DNA from: a virus | Direction: 5' to 3' (one strand) | DNA: 21,692 bases | IMG/VR virus record: IMGVR_UViG_3300046836_000075 | Location: 1-21,692 of that record | Shown here: positions 7,824-14,726 of the stretch, one piece after another | Layout of the letters: each line of letters begins with the position of its first letter | Position numbering within the stretch: the first letter of the stretch is position 1 | The notes under the pieces: generated by a model | What the model saw: the letters and a program-made list of their open reading frames with translations, nothing else | Told to the model about the DNA's origin: nothing | Databases searched by the model: none | Program-made: the position numbers and the translations under genes

Positions 7824-8411
7824 CTATATATCGAAGAAGGCAACGAAGACCATTCGGCCTTCTGTTGGGTTACTTCCGAACCCGCCTACAGGCTTAGAGG
7901 CATGAAAGAATTGGGTGGACATAACGATTGCCCGGTTCCACTCCATATCCGCTACGCCAGTTACCCGCCACATCTCGAGATTATTGCAATCCTGCTGCCA
8001 TGTATCTAGCTCCGCCTGTGTAGATGGTGTAGTCTCCATGCCCGTTTCGGCATGCTTGAGGAGCCATGTACCTGATCCTTCTGGAAACTGCCCCGGCGGA
8101 TTGAGGTAAACCGTACAGGCGTACTTGGCATACGTATGATCGAGATGAACTATGCGGCGGTCATCCTCGACCTGGCGGTTCATCGTAAGGCGTAGAAACG
8201 CCAAGTTAATCTTGGCCGGGTTACGGAGCAAGTATGATAGCTTGACCTCCGCCTCGTTCTTGAACACCCATGCGGGGTCCTTACAGACGCCCTTATATGT
8301 CATCCCATCGACGGGAGATGTCTCCTCCCGGAAGCCTTTTGCGAGAGCCCAGTTACGAAGTTCCCAAGGCTCCTCGAAGAAATCATCTACTACGATATGA
8401 TGTAAGTTCAT
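7824..8411 (-). CDS. 2OG-Fe(II) oxygenase-like protein
   Basis: This 195-aa protein shows the signature of 2-oxoglutarate/Fe(II) dioxygenases. It has an HxD motif at H89-L90-D91 (VHLDHTYAKYACTVYLNPP), a distal histidine at H170 in TQFFHASKPVGGFG, and an arginine at R186 in EGRMVFVAFFD that would bind the 2OG carboxylate. The strand order YACTVYLN...GTWLLKH...NRAIVMS fits the double-stranded beta-helix core, and the overall look is of the prolyl-hydroxylase/DUF6445-like branch. Such enzymes oxidise proteins, nucleic acids or small molecules; the substrate here is unknown. The ATG overlaps the stop of the second GNAT gene (ATGA), so the two are probably coupled. An oxygenase among virion genes is unusual for a T7-like order. 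Catalytic residues look intact. Confidence 0.75.
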   Translation of the reverse strand: MNLHHIVVDDFFEEPWELRNWALAKGFREETSPVDGMTYKGVCKDPAWVFKNEAEVKLSYLLRNPAKINLAFLRLTMNRQVEDDRRIVHLDHTYAKYACTVYLNPPGQFPEGSGTWLLKHAETGMETTPSTQAELDTWQQDCNNLEMWRVTGVADMEWNRAIVMSTQFFHASKPVGGFGSNPTEGRMVFVAFFDI

Positions 8412-8848
8412 TTAATGTAGTGACTCTCTAAGAGCTGAAAGCCCTTTCTCTCGAGAATGCGCTGCCACAGATCAGTGCGGCCAGAGTGGATGTGACCAAC
8501 CATGACTCTAACTGCGCCCCTAGAACGAGCAACCGTATCAAATTCATCAAGCAAGCGCATCCCGTGCCCGCGGGTATCCGCTGTGACGAACCAGAACTGC
8601 TCAACTGCGACGAATGCATGGTCATTCAGATCCCGGACTATCGTCCCCCCGATCGCTCCCTTCAGAGTTTGGTTCTTCATCAATCCGATTATCAGGGCGG
8701 AGCCCTGTCGGAGCAAGCTCTTCCACGATTCGATCCAGAGTTCCGGTACAAACTTCCCGGGCATCCCCATCTCTTTCCAGAACTCCAGCCCCATCGGAGC
8801 TAGCTGCTGCAATTGTTCGGGCCGTGTAACGCCACACGTCCTCCACAA
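8408..8848 (-). CDS. GNAT acetyltransferase-like protein 2
   Basis: A GNAT fold is read in residues 1-146, counting from a TTG at 8848. It has an N-terminal strand and helix (VTRPEQLQQLAPMGLEFW), the central strand AIGGTIVRDLND...FVAVEQFWFV, and the acetyl-CoA loop at residues 93-98 (RGHGMR). The canonical pattern is RxxGxG/A, so the last small residue is replaced by Arg. The C-terminal part, ILERKGFQLLESHYIK, is the usual end of the fold. The start is uncertain: TTG 8848 gives a full domain without a good Shine-Dalgarno; ATG 8794 would remove the first strand; ATG 8920 adds 24 residues. The whole 5' part overlaps the upstream GNAT gene in another frame. The substrate is unknown, and it could be a virion component rather than an enzyme. 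Confidence 0.7.
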   Translation of the reverse strand: MWRTCGVTRPEQLQQLAPMGLEFWKEMGMPGKFVPELWIESWKSLLRQGSALIIGLMKNQTLKGAIGGTIVRDLNDHAFVAVEQFWFVTADTRGHGMRLLDEFDTVARSRGAVRVMVGHIHSGRTDLWQRILERKGFQLLESHYIK

Positions 8849-9305
8849 GAAGTCCGAAGAGATCGCAGTCTTCGAAGCTGCCGTTCTTCGCTCGGTAAGA
8901 TCGTCTAACGATTCCTTCATGGCGGAAACCCAATCTTCTAGCCAGCTTGGCCACGACTTCCCGTGTACGGGGGACAAGCATGGATATCCGTGCGAGTCCA
9001 GCGATCTTGAACATTTCCGATAACGCGGAGTGGATGCTCTCCTCACGGCCCCGCAATTGCCTGTCGAACATAATGATGCCCAGCCAGGCATCCATGTCCG
9101 GCGTCACTCGTTCGGCATACACAAGACCGACTTCGTCTGTACCGTCCAAGACGACGAAGAACAGTGAGTCGCGTTGCATCAACCACCGTCCAAAAGATTC
9201 GATGGTTCCCCACTGCGGATGCCACGCGAGAGGGACCTGCTGGCACCTTAGCCATAACTCACGAAGGTAGTTGTCGCTCGGGACTATCAGTGGCTTCCAC
9301 GTCAT
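8622..9305 (-). CDS. GNAT acetyltransferase-like protein 1, long overlapping tail
   Basis: From the ATG at 9305 (CGGAG 7 nt upstream; an alternative ATG lies 6 codons earlier) the protein has 227 residues. Residues 1-157 look like a RimJ/RimL-type GNAT domain, with SLFFVVLDGTDEVGLVYAE, WLGIIMFDRQLRG and the end motif LARRLGFRHEGIVRRSYRA. The acetyl-CoA loop at about 85-90 reads RGREES, far from RxxGxG/A, so catalysis may be lost. The last 70 residues are acidic and low in hydrophobics. They lie out of frame over the start of the second GNAT gene and look like read-through of an ancestral end. The position after the nozzle gene matches that of T7 gp13, an internal virion protein with a GNAT-like fold. 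Function is not certain. Confidence 0.7.
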   Translation of the reverse strand: MTWKPLIVPSDNYLRELWLRCQQVPLAWHPQWGTIESFGRWLMQRDSLFFVVLDGTDEVGLVYAERVTPDMDAWLGIIMFDRQLRGREESIHSALSEMFKIAGLARISMLVPRTREVVAKLARRLGFRHEGIVRRSYRAKNGSFEDCDLFGLLVEDVWRYTARTIAAASSDGAGVLERDGDAREVCTGTLDRIVEELAPTGLRPDNRIDEEPNSEGSDRGDDSPGSE

Positions 9306-9465
9306 TGTCGTGCTCCGCACCATTGGTGCTCGCGAGGCTCTGAATTAGCTCATCTACTAGAGTTATCGCGCCTCGGGTCTGTTCGACCACAGTTAACGCA
9401 TCCCGATGGGTTTCAACGAGTTGTGCGCGTCGCTGCGCCAGCGACTCTATAGAAATCTGTGCCAT
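9259..9465 (-). CDS. Small coiled-coil-like phage protein
   Basis: This 68-aa protein starts at an ATG with GGAGTAGG directly upstream. Residues 1-47 (MAQISIESLAQRRAQLVETH, then ...ALTVVEQTRGAITLVDELIQ) form one amphipathic helix with heptad-like leucines and alanines. Short proteins of this shape, beginning MA.(I/V)S(I/L)E.L..QRAQL, recur in phage late operons without known function. The tail is polar and acidic. It overlaps the preceding gene by 19 nt and the first GNAT gene by about 47 nt, so all three are probably translated together. It may be a structural oligomer or a chaperone; nothing in the sequence decides. Confidence 0.6.
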   Translation of the reverse strand: MAQISIESLAQRRAQLVETHRDALTVVEQTRGAITLVDELIQSLASTNGAEHDNDVEATDSPERQLPS

Positions 9466-9731
9466 CCTACTCCATCCGATATGAAGATGCCTTGGGCGGT
9501 TACGGTAGCATTACCTGTTAGGGTTTCCTTAGGCAACGTACTAATCGTCGTACTGGCAGTTGCTAGTACGTAATACGCTAGGTTCTCATAGCGCTTGGCT
9601 GTCGGTAATACGTACGTACCGCCCGCGACCGTAACAAGGGACGGCGAAGCCGGTATCAGCCACCGCTGCAATCGGTCCACAAGTTGGCCAGCCCAAACTA
9701 CCACGTCTTGCTGACGGGCCAGCCGGGGCAA
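9447..9731 (-). CDS. Hypothetical small structural protein
   Basis: The open frame runs through the end of the nozzle gene without an ATG. The TTG at 9731 is the first conventional start and gives 94 residues, but it has no good Shine-Dalgarno. The true start may be a rarer codon a little upstream, near the nozzle stop at 9748-9750. The N-terminus LPRLARQQDVVVWAGQLVDR resembles short tail-associated phage proteins in which a proline-rich start is followed by an amphipathic helix. The second half is beta-rich with many Thr (YVLATASTTISTLP) and ends GWHRFL. The function is unknown. Reading-frame quality and tight packing between two coding genes make it likely real. Confidence 0.5.
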   Translation of the reverse strand: MPRLARQQDVVVWAGQLVDRLQRWLIPASPSLVTVAGGTYVLPTAKRYENLAYYVLATASTTISTLPKETLTGNATVTAQGIFISDGVGWHRFL

Positions 9732-9747
9732 ACCAATTTGAGTTCTT

Positions 9748-11334
9748 TCAGGGAGTGTAGCCAGGAGGTTGATCCAAAGCCAAGTACGGACCGCCCGGCA
9801 CGAACTCTTCGATGAGTCCCTGCCACCGAAATACTGGCTTAGCTGAGGTCTGTCGAATTCGGAATCGAGCTACGTTACCAGTTACTTTCCAATCCGCCAA
9901 CCCGAATCCTACCGCGTTAGGAGTTATCAAGAACGTTCGCCACGATCGTCCACGATCAGTTGAGATGCCTAACTCAAACTTATCTGCATCGTTGTTGTAC
10001 ATGTAGATCAGCATGAGCCGCTCTACGGTTCGCTGAAGAAACGGCCCGCTAGAGTCGGGCATCATCAAGGTACTTGTAGCCATGTTGGAGTAATAGTCTT
10101 TCGTCTCCACGAAGCAGTCGATGAGTTCGCCGGTGTAGTATCCCTGAATATCCCTGCCAACGGAGATAGTAGTTTTGTCGGTTAGCCCTACTATGAGGCG
10201 CTTGGTAGCTTTGGAGGTCATGGACTGCCAAGTAGTCATGCCCCATGAGCCCCAGGATCCAACCGCGTTACCCCAGTTATTCGGGGTAACGTAGAACTCC
10301 GCATCTCCGATCGCAACGATATTCGGGAAGTAGTCGATCATCCACCGGTTCTGGAGGAAGTCGAACACGTATACGTAGGGACCTCCAAACCAGAGCCAAT
10401 ACTCATTCTGATCCGGGTAGATCTTCCCAAAGTAGACGTCCCGGCCCCCTACAGGATCCACCACGTTCTCGATAGTCTTGTAGATAGGGTCGCCAATAGA
10501 TTGTAGCTGCGACCCGTTCCAGCCCCACACGTTACCATCGCTGCCAACGAAGAACAACATAATTCCGTTACATTCGATGGTATACGGATAGACAGTTCCG
10601 ACATTCGAGGTCCGCTGGGCTACCAGGAATATCTGCGCTAGCGATCCTCCAGCGGTAAGCTCTGTCAAGCTATGCTCGCGAAGGACCACCAGCGCATTAG
10701 ACAGAACTTTCATGCCCTGGATAGGCTCTTGCTCCGGCTCGTACAGATCAATGAAACCGGAACCATTACCGCTCCAATCTTCGTGATTACCGTTAACTGG
10801 ATAGCGGATTCGATTCGCCCAGGACTTACCGGCTTCTGCTACGTTAGCGACCACAAGCCGGTTGTTGAAGTACTCAACGAACTTAGCGTTCGTGAATGGA
10901 GCATTAGGCACCGTATCTATAACCGAGGCACCGCCTTTCCAACGATACACTCCGCTACCATTTGTGCGACAGAAGAAGAAGCAATCCTCCCCTGTCGTCC
11001 AATCCCAGCGGCCCGAGCCAGTTAGAGCTACGCCTCCAACCTTGGTCCATTGCAGAACATCACCGGGAGCGTTGGTGCCCCACTTGTAGAACGATTGGTC
11101 CGTGAGCATCACGATCCACTTAGTGACATCGTCCATCGAGAATCGCGCGATCAGTTGGATATTCGAGTCGACTGCTGGCGCGAAGGTAGCTCGACCGGGG
11201 CCGGGACGGATCTCATTGAACCTGAACCGAACGTTGAGCAAGTTAGGGCTCACGCCTTCGGGTAAGCCATCGGCCGGCATCCCGTTATTCATCCCGCCGA
11301 TCGGGATGGCGCGGCGTGCATGTTGAACTGGCAC
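9748..11334 (-). CDS. Tail nozzle / tubular protein (beta-propeller-like)
   Basis: This 528-aa protein starts at a GTG that overlaps the TAG of the upstream gene (TAGTG), with AGGA upstream. It is beta-rich throughout, with aromatic-rich blade-like strands such as KWIVMLTDQSFYKWG, FFFCRTNGSGVYRWKGG and LFFVGSDGNVWGWNG. Residues 175-197 (RIRYPVNGNHEDWSGNGSGF, then IDL) match a pattern typical of phage nozzle or tubular proteins: a gene-product-specific surface 'RhR...(N)..DW...GfidL' block followed by I.GM...LVVLREHSLTEL. In T7 (gp12) and related podoviruses this protein forms the distal end of the short tail. Its position three genes before the GNAT pair and after the adaptor agrees with that. 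A P22 gp10-like role is the main alternative. Confidence 0.75.
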   Translation of the reverse strand: MPVQHARRAIPIGGMNNGMPADGLPEGVSPNLLNVRFRFNEIRPGPGRATFAPAVDSNIQLIARFSMDDVTKWIVMLTDQSFYKWGTNAPGDVLQWTKVGGVALTGSGRWDWTTGEDCFFFCRTNGSGVYRWKGGASVIDTVPNAPFTNAKFVEYFNNRLVVANVAEAGKSWANRIRYPVNGNHEDWSGNGSGFIDLYEPEQEPIQGMKVLSNALVVLREHSLTELTAGGSLAQIFLVAQRTSNVGTVYPYTIECNGIMLFFVGSDGNVWGWNGSQLQSIGDPIYKTIENVVDPVGGRDVYFGKIYPDQNEYWLWFGGPYVYVFDFLQNRWMIDYFPNIVAIGDAEFYVTPNNWGNAVGSWGSWGMTTWQSMTSKATKRLIVGLTDKTTISVGRDIQGYYTGELIDCFVETKDYYSNMATSTLMMPDSSGPFLQRTVERLMLIYMYNNDADKFELGISTDRGRSWRTFLITPNAVGFGLADWKVTGNVARFRIRQTSAKPVFRWQGLIEEFVPGGPYLALDQPPGYTP

Positions 11335-12032
11335 TAGGAAGTCCTACCCATCATCACGTAGCCGAACCGAGGGCTAGCGCCCAACGCAGTCGGATTGACG
11401 TTCATGACCGACTGGGAACCGTTAGTAACCGTTACCCTTAGATCTAGACCCCACCTGGAATCAACGATCGTATTGACAGACATGAAGTTCTGGTTATTAG
11501 CCCAATACTGAACCAACGGACGCCACGCAGCCGAACCGTTGTCGTACTGCTCGATAGCAAGGACCAGTCCTAATCCACCAATAGGACCCACGAACTCTAG
11601 GTAGGCCGATACCATTCCGATGGAATTAGACGGCTGTATGATCTGATGATATTGAGGATAGCCGTATCCGCCAGGATCGTCGATGACGTAGTCAAATGGA
11701 ATCTCGAACCTAGTTGCTCCACTCGCTATAGCAACCTGTGCTGAATGCCACAGGATACAGGCGGTGGCCTTGGCATCTGCGGGGCTTACCCAGGCCGACC
11801 CATTGTCGTACTCCATCGACTTAAGATCGGTGTTGTAGTAGACACGACCAGCACGACCAGCAGCCGGTCGAGCTGCGAGCGTGCCACCCGGTAGCTTATG
11901 CGGGCCATCGAGATAGTGCTCGACGCCTACCGATTGTTTTGTTGCTGCGCGAGTAGCACGGATAGCGTCGTCGCCCAGGGAGACCGGATCGGTATCTTTT
12001 GGGCTGAACTCGTCGAGAGTATCAAGTCCCAT
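11334..12032 (-). CDS. Tail fibre-like protein
   Basis: The 232-aa product begins MGLDTLDEFSPKDTDPVSLG and contains the segment AIRATRAATKQSV..EHYLDGPHKLPGG followed by AARPAAGRAGRVYYNT and a DNGSAWV motif at residues 77-83. This series is typical of the N-terminal, virion-attached part of phage tail fibre or tail-associated proteins. The C-terminal 120 residues are beta-rich, with a GLGLVLAIEQYDNGSAAWRP stretch consistent with a small beta-sandwich. The ATG has AGGAG about 6 nt upstream and overlaps the adaptor gene by 11 nt. It lies between adaptor and nozzle, whereas T7 places its fibre after the internal proteins. It may attach to the adaptor/nozzle ring; this is inferred. Confidence 0.65.
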   Translation of the reverse strand: MGLDTLDEFSPKDTDPVSLGDDAIRATRAATKQSVGVEHYLDGPHKLPGGTLAARPAAGRAGRVYYNTDLKSMEYDNGSAWVSPADAKATACILWHSAQVAIASGATRFEIPFDYVIDDPGGYGYPQYHQIIQPSNSIGMVSAYLEFVGPIGGLGLVLAIEQYDNGSAAWRPLVQYWANNQNFMSVNTIVDSRWGLDLRVTVTNGSQSVMNVNPTALGASPRFGYVMMGRTS

Positions 12033-12639
12033 ACTCTACTCCTATTGTAGCTTCGCTATCCGCGTCGTCCATCTGGAACGCATCGAACCGGCGAGCCAGT
12101 TGCGTTTCGAGCATCTGCTTCTGGGACGATGCCTTGTCCCACTGCTCGAGAGCTTCCCAGCCCTTCTGGACCGCCATTGTTAGAAGGGGCTCGTCCCACT
12201 CCCGTTGTAAGATTGTATCGCTGCCCTGCTGCAACTCGGGCGGACGCATCCTATAGCGGAGAGTAAGCTGGTAATCGACGTCGGGCGTGGGATCTATTTC
12301 GATCTGATCCTGGAATCGGGTGTATCGGGCTGGGATTCCGGTAGTTCGCCAGGCTCGATCGAATTCGCTGGGATCCTTTCGTCGGAGCTTGATCTGATAC
12401 ATCTCGTTACGTATGTCAAGTATGAACCAGAGGTCCGGGAAGTTCGTAGAGACCTGAAAGATGTACTGTCCCGCCGGCGCAAGAAGGCCAGCGGATCTGT
12501 CGATCTCAAAGAACGTGAACCTCGGGGATAGGAGCAGTTCATAGTACGCATCGTTCAGCCAGATCAGCGTGCGAGGGGATAGGTCCGACCGATTGCCCAA
12601 CCGATACGTTAGCTCCGTTAGTAGTTGATTGACGTTCAT
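12022..12639 (-). CDS. Head-tail adaptor protein
   Basis: This 205-aa protein shows the phage adaptor pattern. An N-terminal helix MNVNQLLTELTYRLG leads into LSPRTLIWLNDAYYELLLSP, then a beta region with the FFEID strand and DLWFILDIRN, and the strand pair IEIDPTPDVDYQLTLRYRMR before long C-terminal helices (LLTMAVQKGWEALEQWDKAS). Proteins of this type (T7 gp11 and SU10-adaptor-like families) form a dodecameric ring that links the portal to the nozzle. Its order before the nozzle gene agrees. The ATG overlaps the stop of the 72-aa gene (ATGA), and no other start competes. Length is close to that of T7 gp11 (196 aa). Confidence 0.75.
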   Translation of the reverse strand: MNVNQLLTELTYRLGNRSDLSPRTLIWLNDAYYELLLSPRFTFFEIDRSAGLLAPAGQYIFQVSTNFPDLWFILDIRNEMYQIKLRRKDPSEFDRAWRTTGIPARYTRFQDQIEIDPTPDVDYQLTLRYRMRPPELQQGSDTILQREWDEPLLTMAVQKGWEALEQWDKASSQKQMLETQLARRFDAFQMDDADSEATIGVEYGT

Positions 12640-12854
12640 GATGCCGGAGGAGTAATCCCCGCCTTCTCACACCACGCATCTCGGCACGAGACATCGTGGA
12701 ACATGAGATCAGGCACAGTTGAAGCAAGCGTTCGTCCGCCTGGAGGATTTGGCTGATTCGGGTCGATGTAGATATGCTGGATACTCACGATCAACCATCC
12801 GTTGAGATTATCAGCAGTGACATCGCAGTTGTCGCATCCGTATGAAGCTGGCAT
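12636..12854 (-). CDS. Small CxxC protein, possible zinc binder
   Basis: This 72-aa protein has a near-ideal Shine-Dalgarno, AGGAGG, 5 nt before the ATG. Cysteines at C7 and C10 (CDNC) and a later group H53, C57, C62 (MFHDVSCRDAWCEK) could make a zinc site; the second group resembles the HxxxC...C end of small phage zinc-ribbon proteins. It lies 9 nt after the fibre gene and overlaps the adaptor start by 4 nt. The role is unknown; it may be an assembly factor or a DNA/RNA-binding regulator. It is clearly coding because it fills the space exactly and has the strong ribosome site. Confidence 0.6.
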   Translation of the reverse strand: MPASYGCDNCDVTADNLNGWLIVSIQHIYIDPNQPNPPGGRTLASTVPDLMFHDVSCRDAWCEKAGITPPAS

Positions 12855-12863
12855 CTCGTCCTC

Positions 12864-14726
12864 CTAACTGAATTCCACAGCGTAGAGAGCACCGTTGCTG
12901 TCAGCCGATGTTGACAGGCCACCACCAGCCAACCAGCCCCAGAGTGAATATGTATGGGAGCCCACTGTCGAGGCGAAGAATGCGTTGATACCTGGCATGG
13001 CCTGACTCACGCTCGATGCGATCTTCATCGACGCGATAGCGGTATTGTCCATTCGCAACTGCAAGTATGCGGTCGTCGCACCACCAAACACCGAAACGAG
13101 TCCTGGGTTCGCGAGTAGAAGCACGTAGCCGCCACGGCTTACCATCGCTGGAGTAATTGCTATCTGTGTCCAGACGCTCGTAGCAGGAATCGAGAAGGAA
13201 GTGGGCATGGAAACCCACTGGAAGTTGTTGACGGTGTGTCCCACAGCAATCATGGCACGAAGGACAGACAGATCCGCTAGAGTGCAGACTGTCTTGCCAT
13301 CGCTGCCGCGCACAGATAGTGACGACGCAAACGCTGGAGCACCAGCCGTAGCCGGAGCACGGTATACGGTAAGGGCATCTCCACCGCCCACATTGATCTG
13401 CCAGCTCGCCTTAGCAACATCATCGAGAGCTGCACCCGCCGCGTTAGAATTCACCCGAAGCTGCACCGCACCCGCCGCTGAGTTGAGAACCAGATATCCC
13501 TTGGCCAAACCTCCTGCTGGCGCGCTCGCTGCAAGAATATCGCCAGCCAGGCCACTAGCAGCAGCAGATACCAATGTAGTTAGCTTTGTCTGATCGATCG
13601 GAGAAAGCGCTGCGCCGACGACATTCCAAAGATTCTTTTGAGCGACAACGAGCGTCGGGTTCGGATACGTGCCAGCAAGGTCTCCGCCAGCGGCGCCATT
13701 TGGCGGAAATGCTGTGGGAGCACCAGTGATCTTAGCCCACGCAACATCGTTGATCTTCGCGCTGGTAATCGCTAGCGGAGCTACGACCGGATTCGGATAC
13801 GTACTTCCCGCGAGATCGCCGCCGGCAGCACCCGACGGCGGTACTGTGACACCAGCAGCCAGCTTCGCTGCGGTAATAGTACCGTCGGGGATCTTCGAGG
13901 CTGTGATCGCTCCGTCGCTGATCTTAGCGGTTGTAACGCCGTTAGGCGCATCAGCGATATAAGCTGTAGTGACCTGCCCGGGCGTCAAGTTCGCAGGGGG
14001 CGTTGGCTGGTAGATGAGGCCCGTGCCAGTCGGATTGACTGACACGATCATGTTTGCGTTGCCCGGCGTAAGTTGAGGTGGGAACGCGGCCTGGTCCGCT
14101 GCAACTAGCCGGTCCCTCGTTACGACGCCCGGAGCGATCTTCGCGTTAGAGACTGCGGCTGCTGCGATAATTGGGTTCGGATATGAAGAGCCGGCCAGAT
14201 CCCCACCAGCTGCGCCGTTAGGCGGTAGCGTTGTAGGAATAAGGCCGGCCCGTACAGTCGGATTTGGATAGGTCCCTACAAGATCACCGCCGGCTGCGCC
14301 ACTCGGAGGAAGCGACGTAGGAGCTCCGGTGATCTTTGCCCAGCCTACCGAGGTAACCTTCGCATCAGTCACCGCTCCATTGGCGAGCTTAGGATTCGTG
14401 ACTGATCCATCGGCTATCGGTATCACGATAGCTGGATCTAGGAGACCAGCAGTTATGGTGCCGTTCGCGATCTGTGCCGCCGTAATGGTCTTGTCCGCGA
14501 TCTCCGCCGAGGTGAGCGTCTTGAGGACAATCTTGACGTTAGTGAGCGACCGGTCCTGGACCTGCGGTGGTCCGACAGAGCCGTTGTCGAGCGGCCGGTT
14601 AACCGCATCGTAGAGGACATTGAGATCATCGTCAAGCTCGCTAGCCGGCAATTCAGAATAGCCGCTCGATACCTCGTCGACGTACTGCTGATTGCCGCCG
14701 ATCTTCGTAGGTCGCACGAAACTCAT
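12864..14726 (-). CDS. Tail fibre / spike protein with repeated motifs
   Basis: This 620-aa protein starts at an ATG in a TGATG overlap, with GGGGAG 7 nt upstream (a GTG one codon earlier is less likely). Residues 68-125 and 190-290 consist of degenerate repeats of the kind ITAAQIANGTITAGLL / ITASKIPDGTITAAKL, predicted as a beta-helical or fibrous shaft. Four copies of PP(S/N)GAAGGDLxGxYPNP lie at about 140-158, 168-186, 296-314 and 341-358, and WAKITGAPT occurs twice (129-137 and 330-338). The C-terminal 120 residues (NFQWVSMPTSFSIPATS to the end, with YLQLRMDNTAIASMK) look like a compact beta-sandwich tip. Such repeats are common in host-binding fibres of environmental phages. Host receptor binding is inferred. 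Confidence 0.7.
   Translation of the reverse strand: MSFVRPTKIGGNQQYVDEVSSGYSELPASELDDDLNVLYDAVNRPLDNGSVGPPQVQDRSLTNVKIVLKTLTSAEIADKTITAAQIANGTITAGLLDPAIVIPIADGSVTNPKLANGAVTDAKVTSVGWAKITGAPTSLPPSGAAGGDLVGTYPNPTVRAGLIPTTLPPNGAAGGDLAGSSYPNPIIAAAAVSNAKIAPGVVTRDRLVAADQAAFPPQLTPGNANMIVSVNPTGTGLIYQPTPPANLTPGQVTTAYIADAPNGVTTAKISDGAITASKIPDGTITAAKLAAGVTVPPSGAAGGDLAGSTYPNPVVAPLAITSAKINDVAWAKITGAPTAFPPNGAAGGDLAGTYPNPTLVVAQKNLWNVVGAALSPIDQTKLTTLVSAAASGLAGDILAASAPAGGLAKGYLVLNSAAGAVQLRVNSNAAGAALDDVAKASWQINVGGGDALTVYRAPATAGAPAFASSLSVRGSDGKTVCTLADLSVLRAMIAVGHTVNNFQWVSMPTSFSIPATSVWTQIAITPAMVSRGGYVLLLANPGLVSVFGGATTAYLQLRMDNTAIASMKIASSVSQAMPGINAFFASTVGSHTYSLWGWLAGGGLSTSADSNGALYAVEFS
13640..14560 (-). repeat. 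Protein-coding repeats within the fibre gene
   Basis: This segment encodes the shaft. Four degenerate copies encode GAAGGDLxGxYPNP (around 14309, 14225, 13841 and 13706), and many shorter copies encode I(T/A).AKIADGTIT. Codons differ between copies, so the repeat is kept at protein level rather than being a recent DNA duplication. Copy-number change by recombination could alter fibre length. Confidence 0.6.

Noticed and set aside
7657-7905. Proline-rich open frame on the + strand
   Set aside because: It is the complement of the Gly-rich linker of the 202-aa protein and spans its start region; it has no coding support.
13640-14560. Possible CRISPR array or DNA satellite from the repeated look of this stretch
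   Set aside because: Repeats are unequal in length and spacing, differ in codons, and are in frame within the fibre gene; they are protein repeats.
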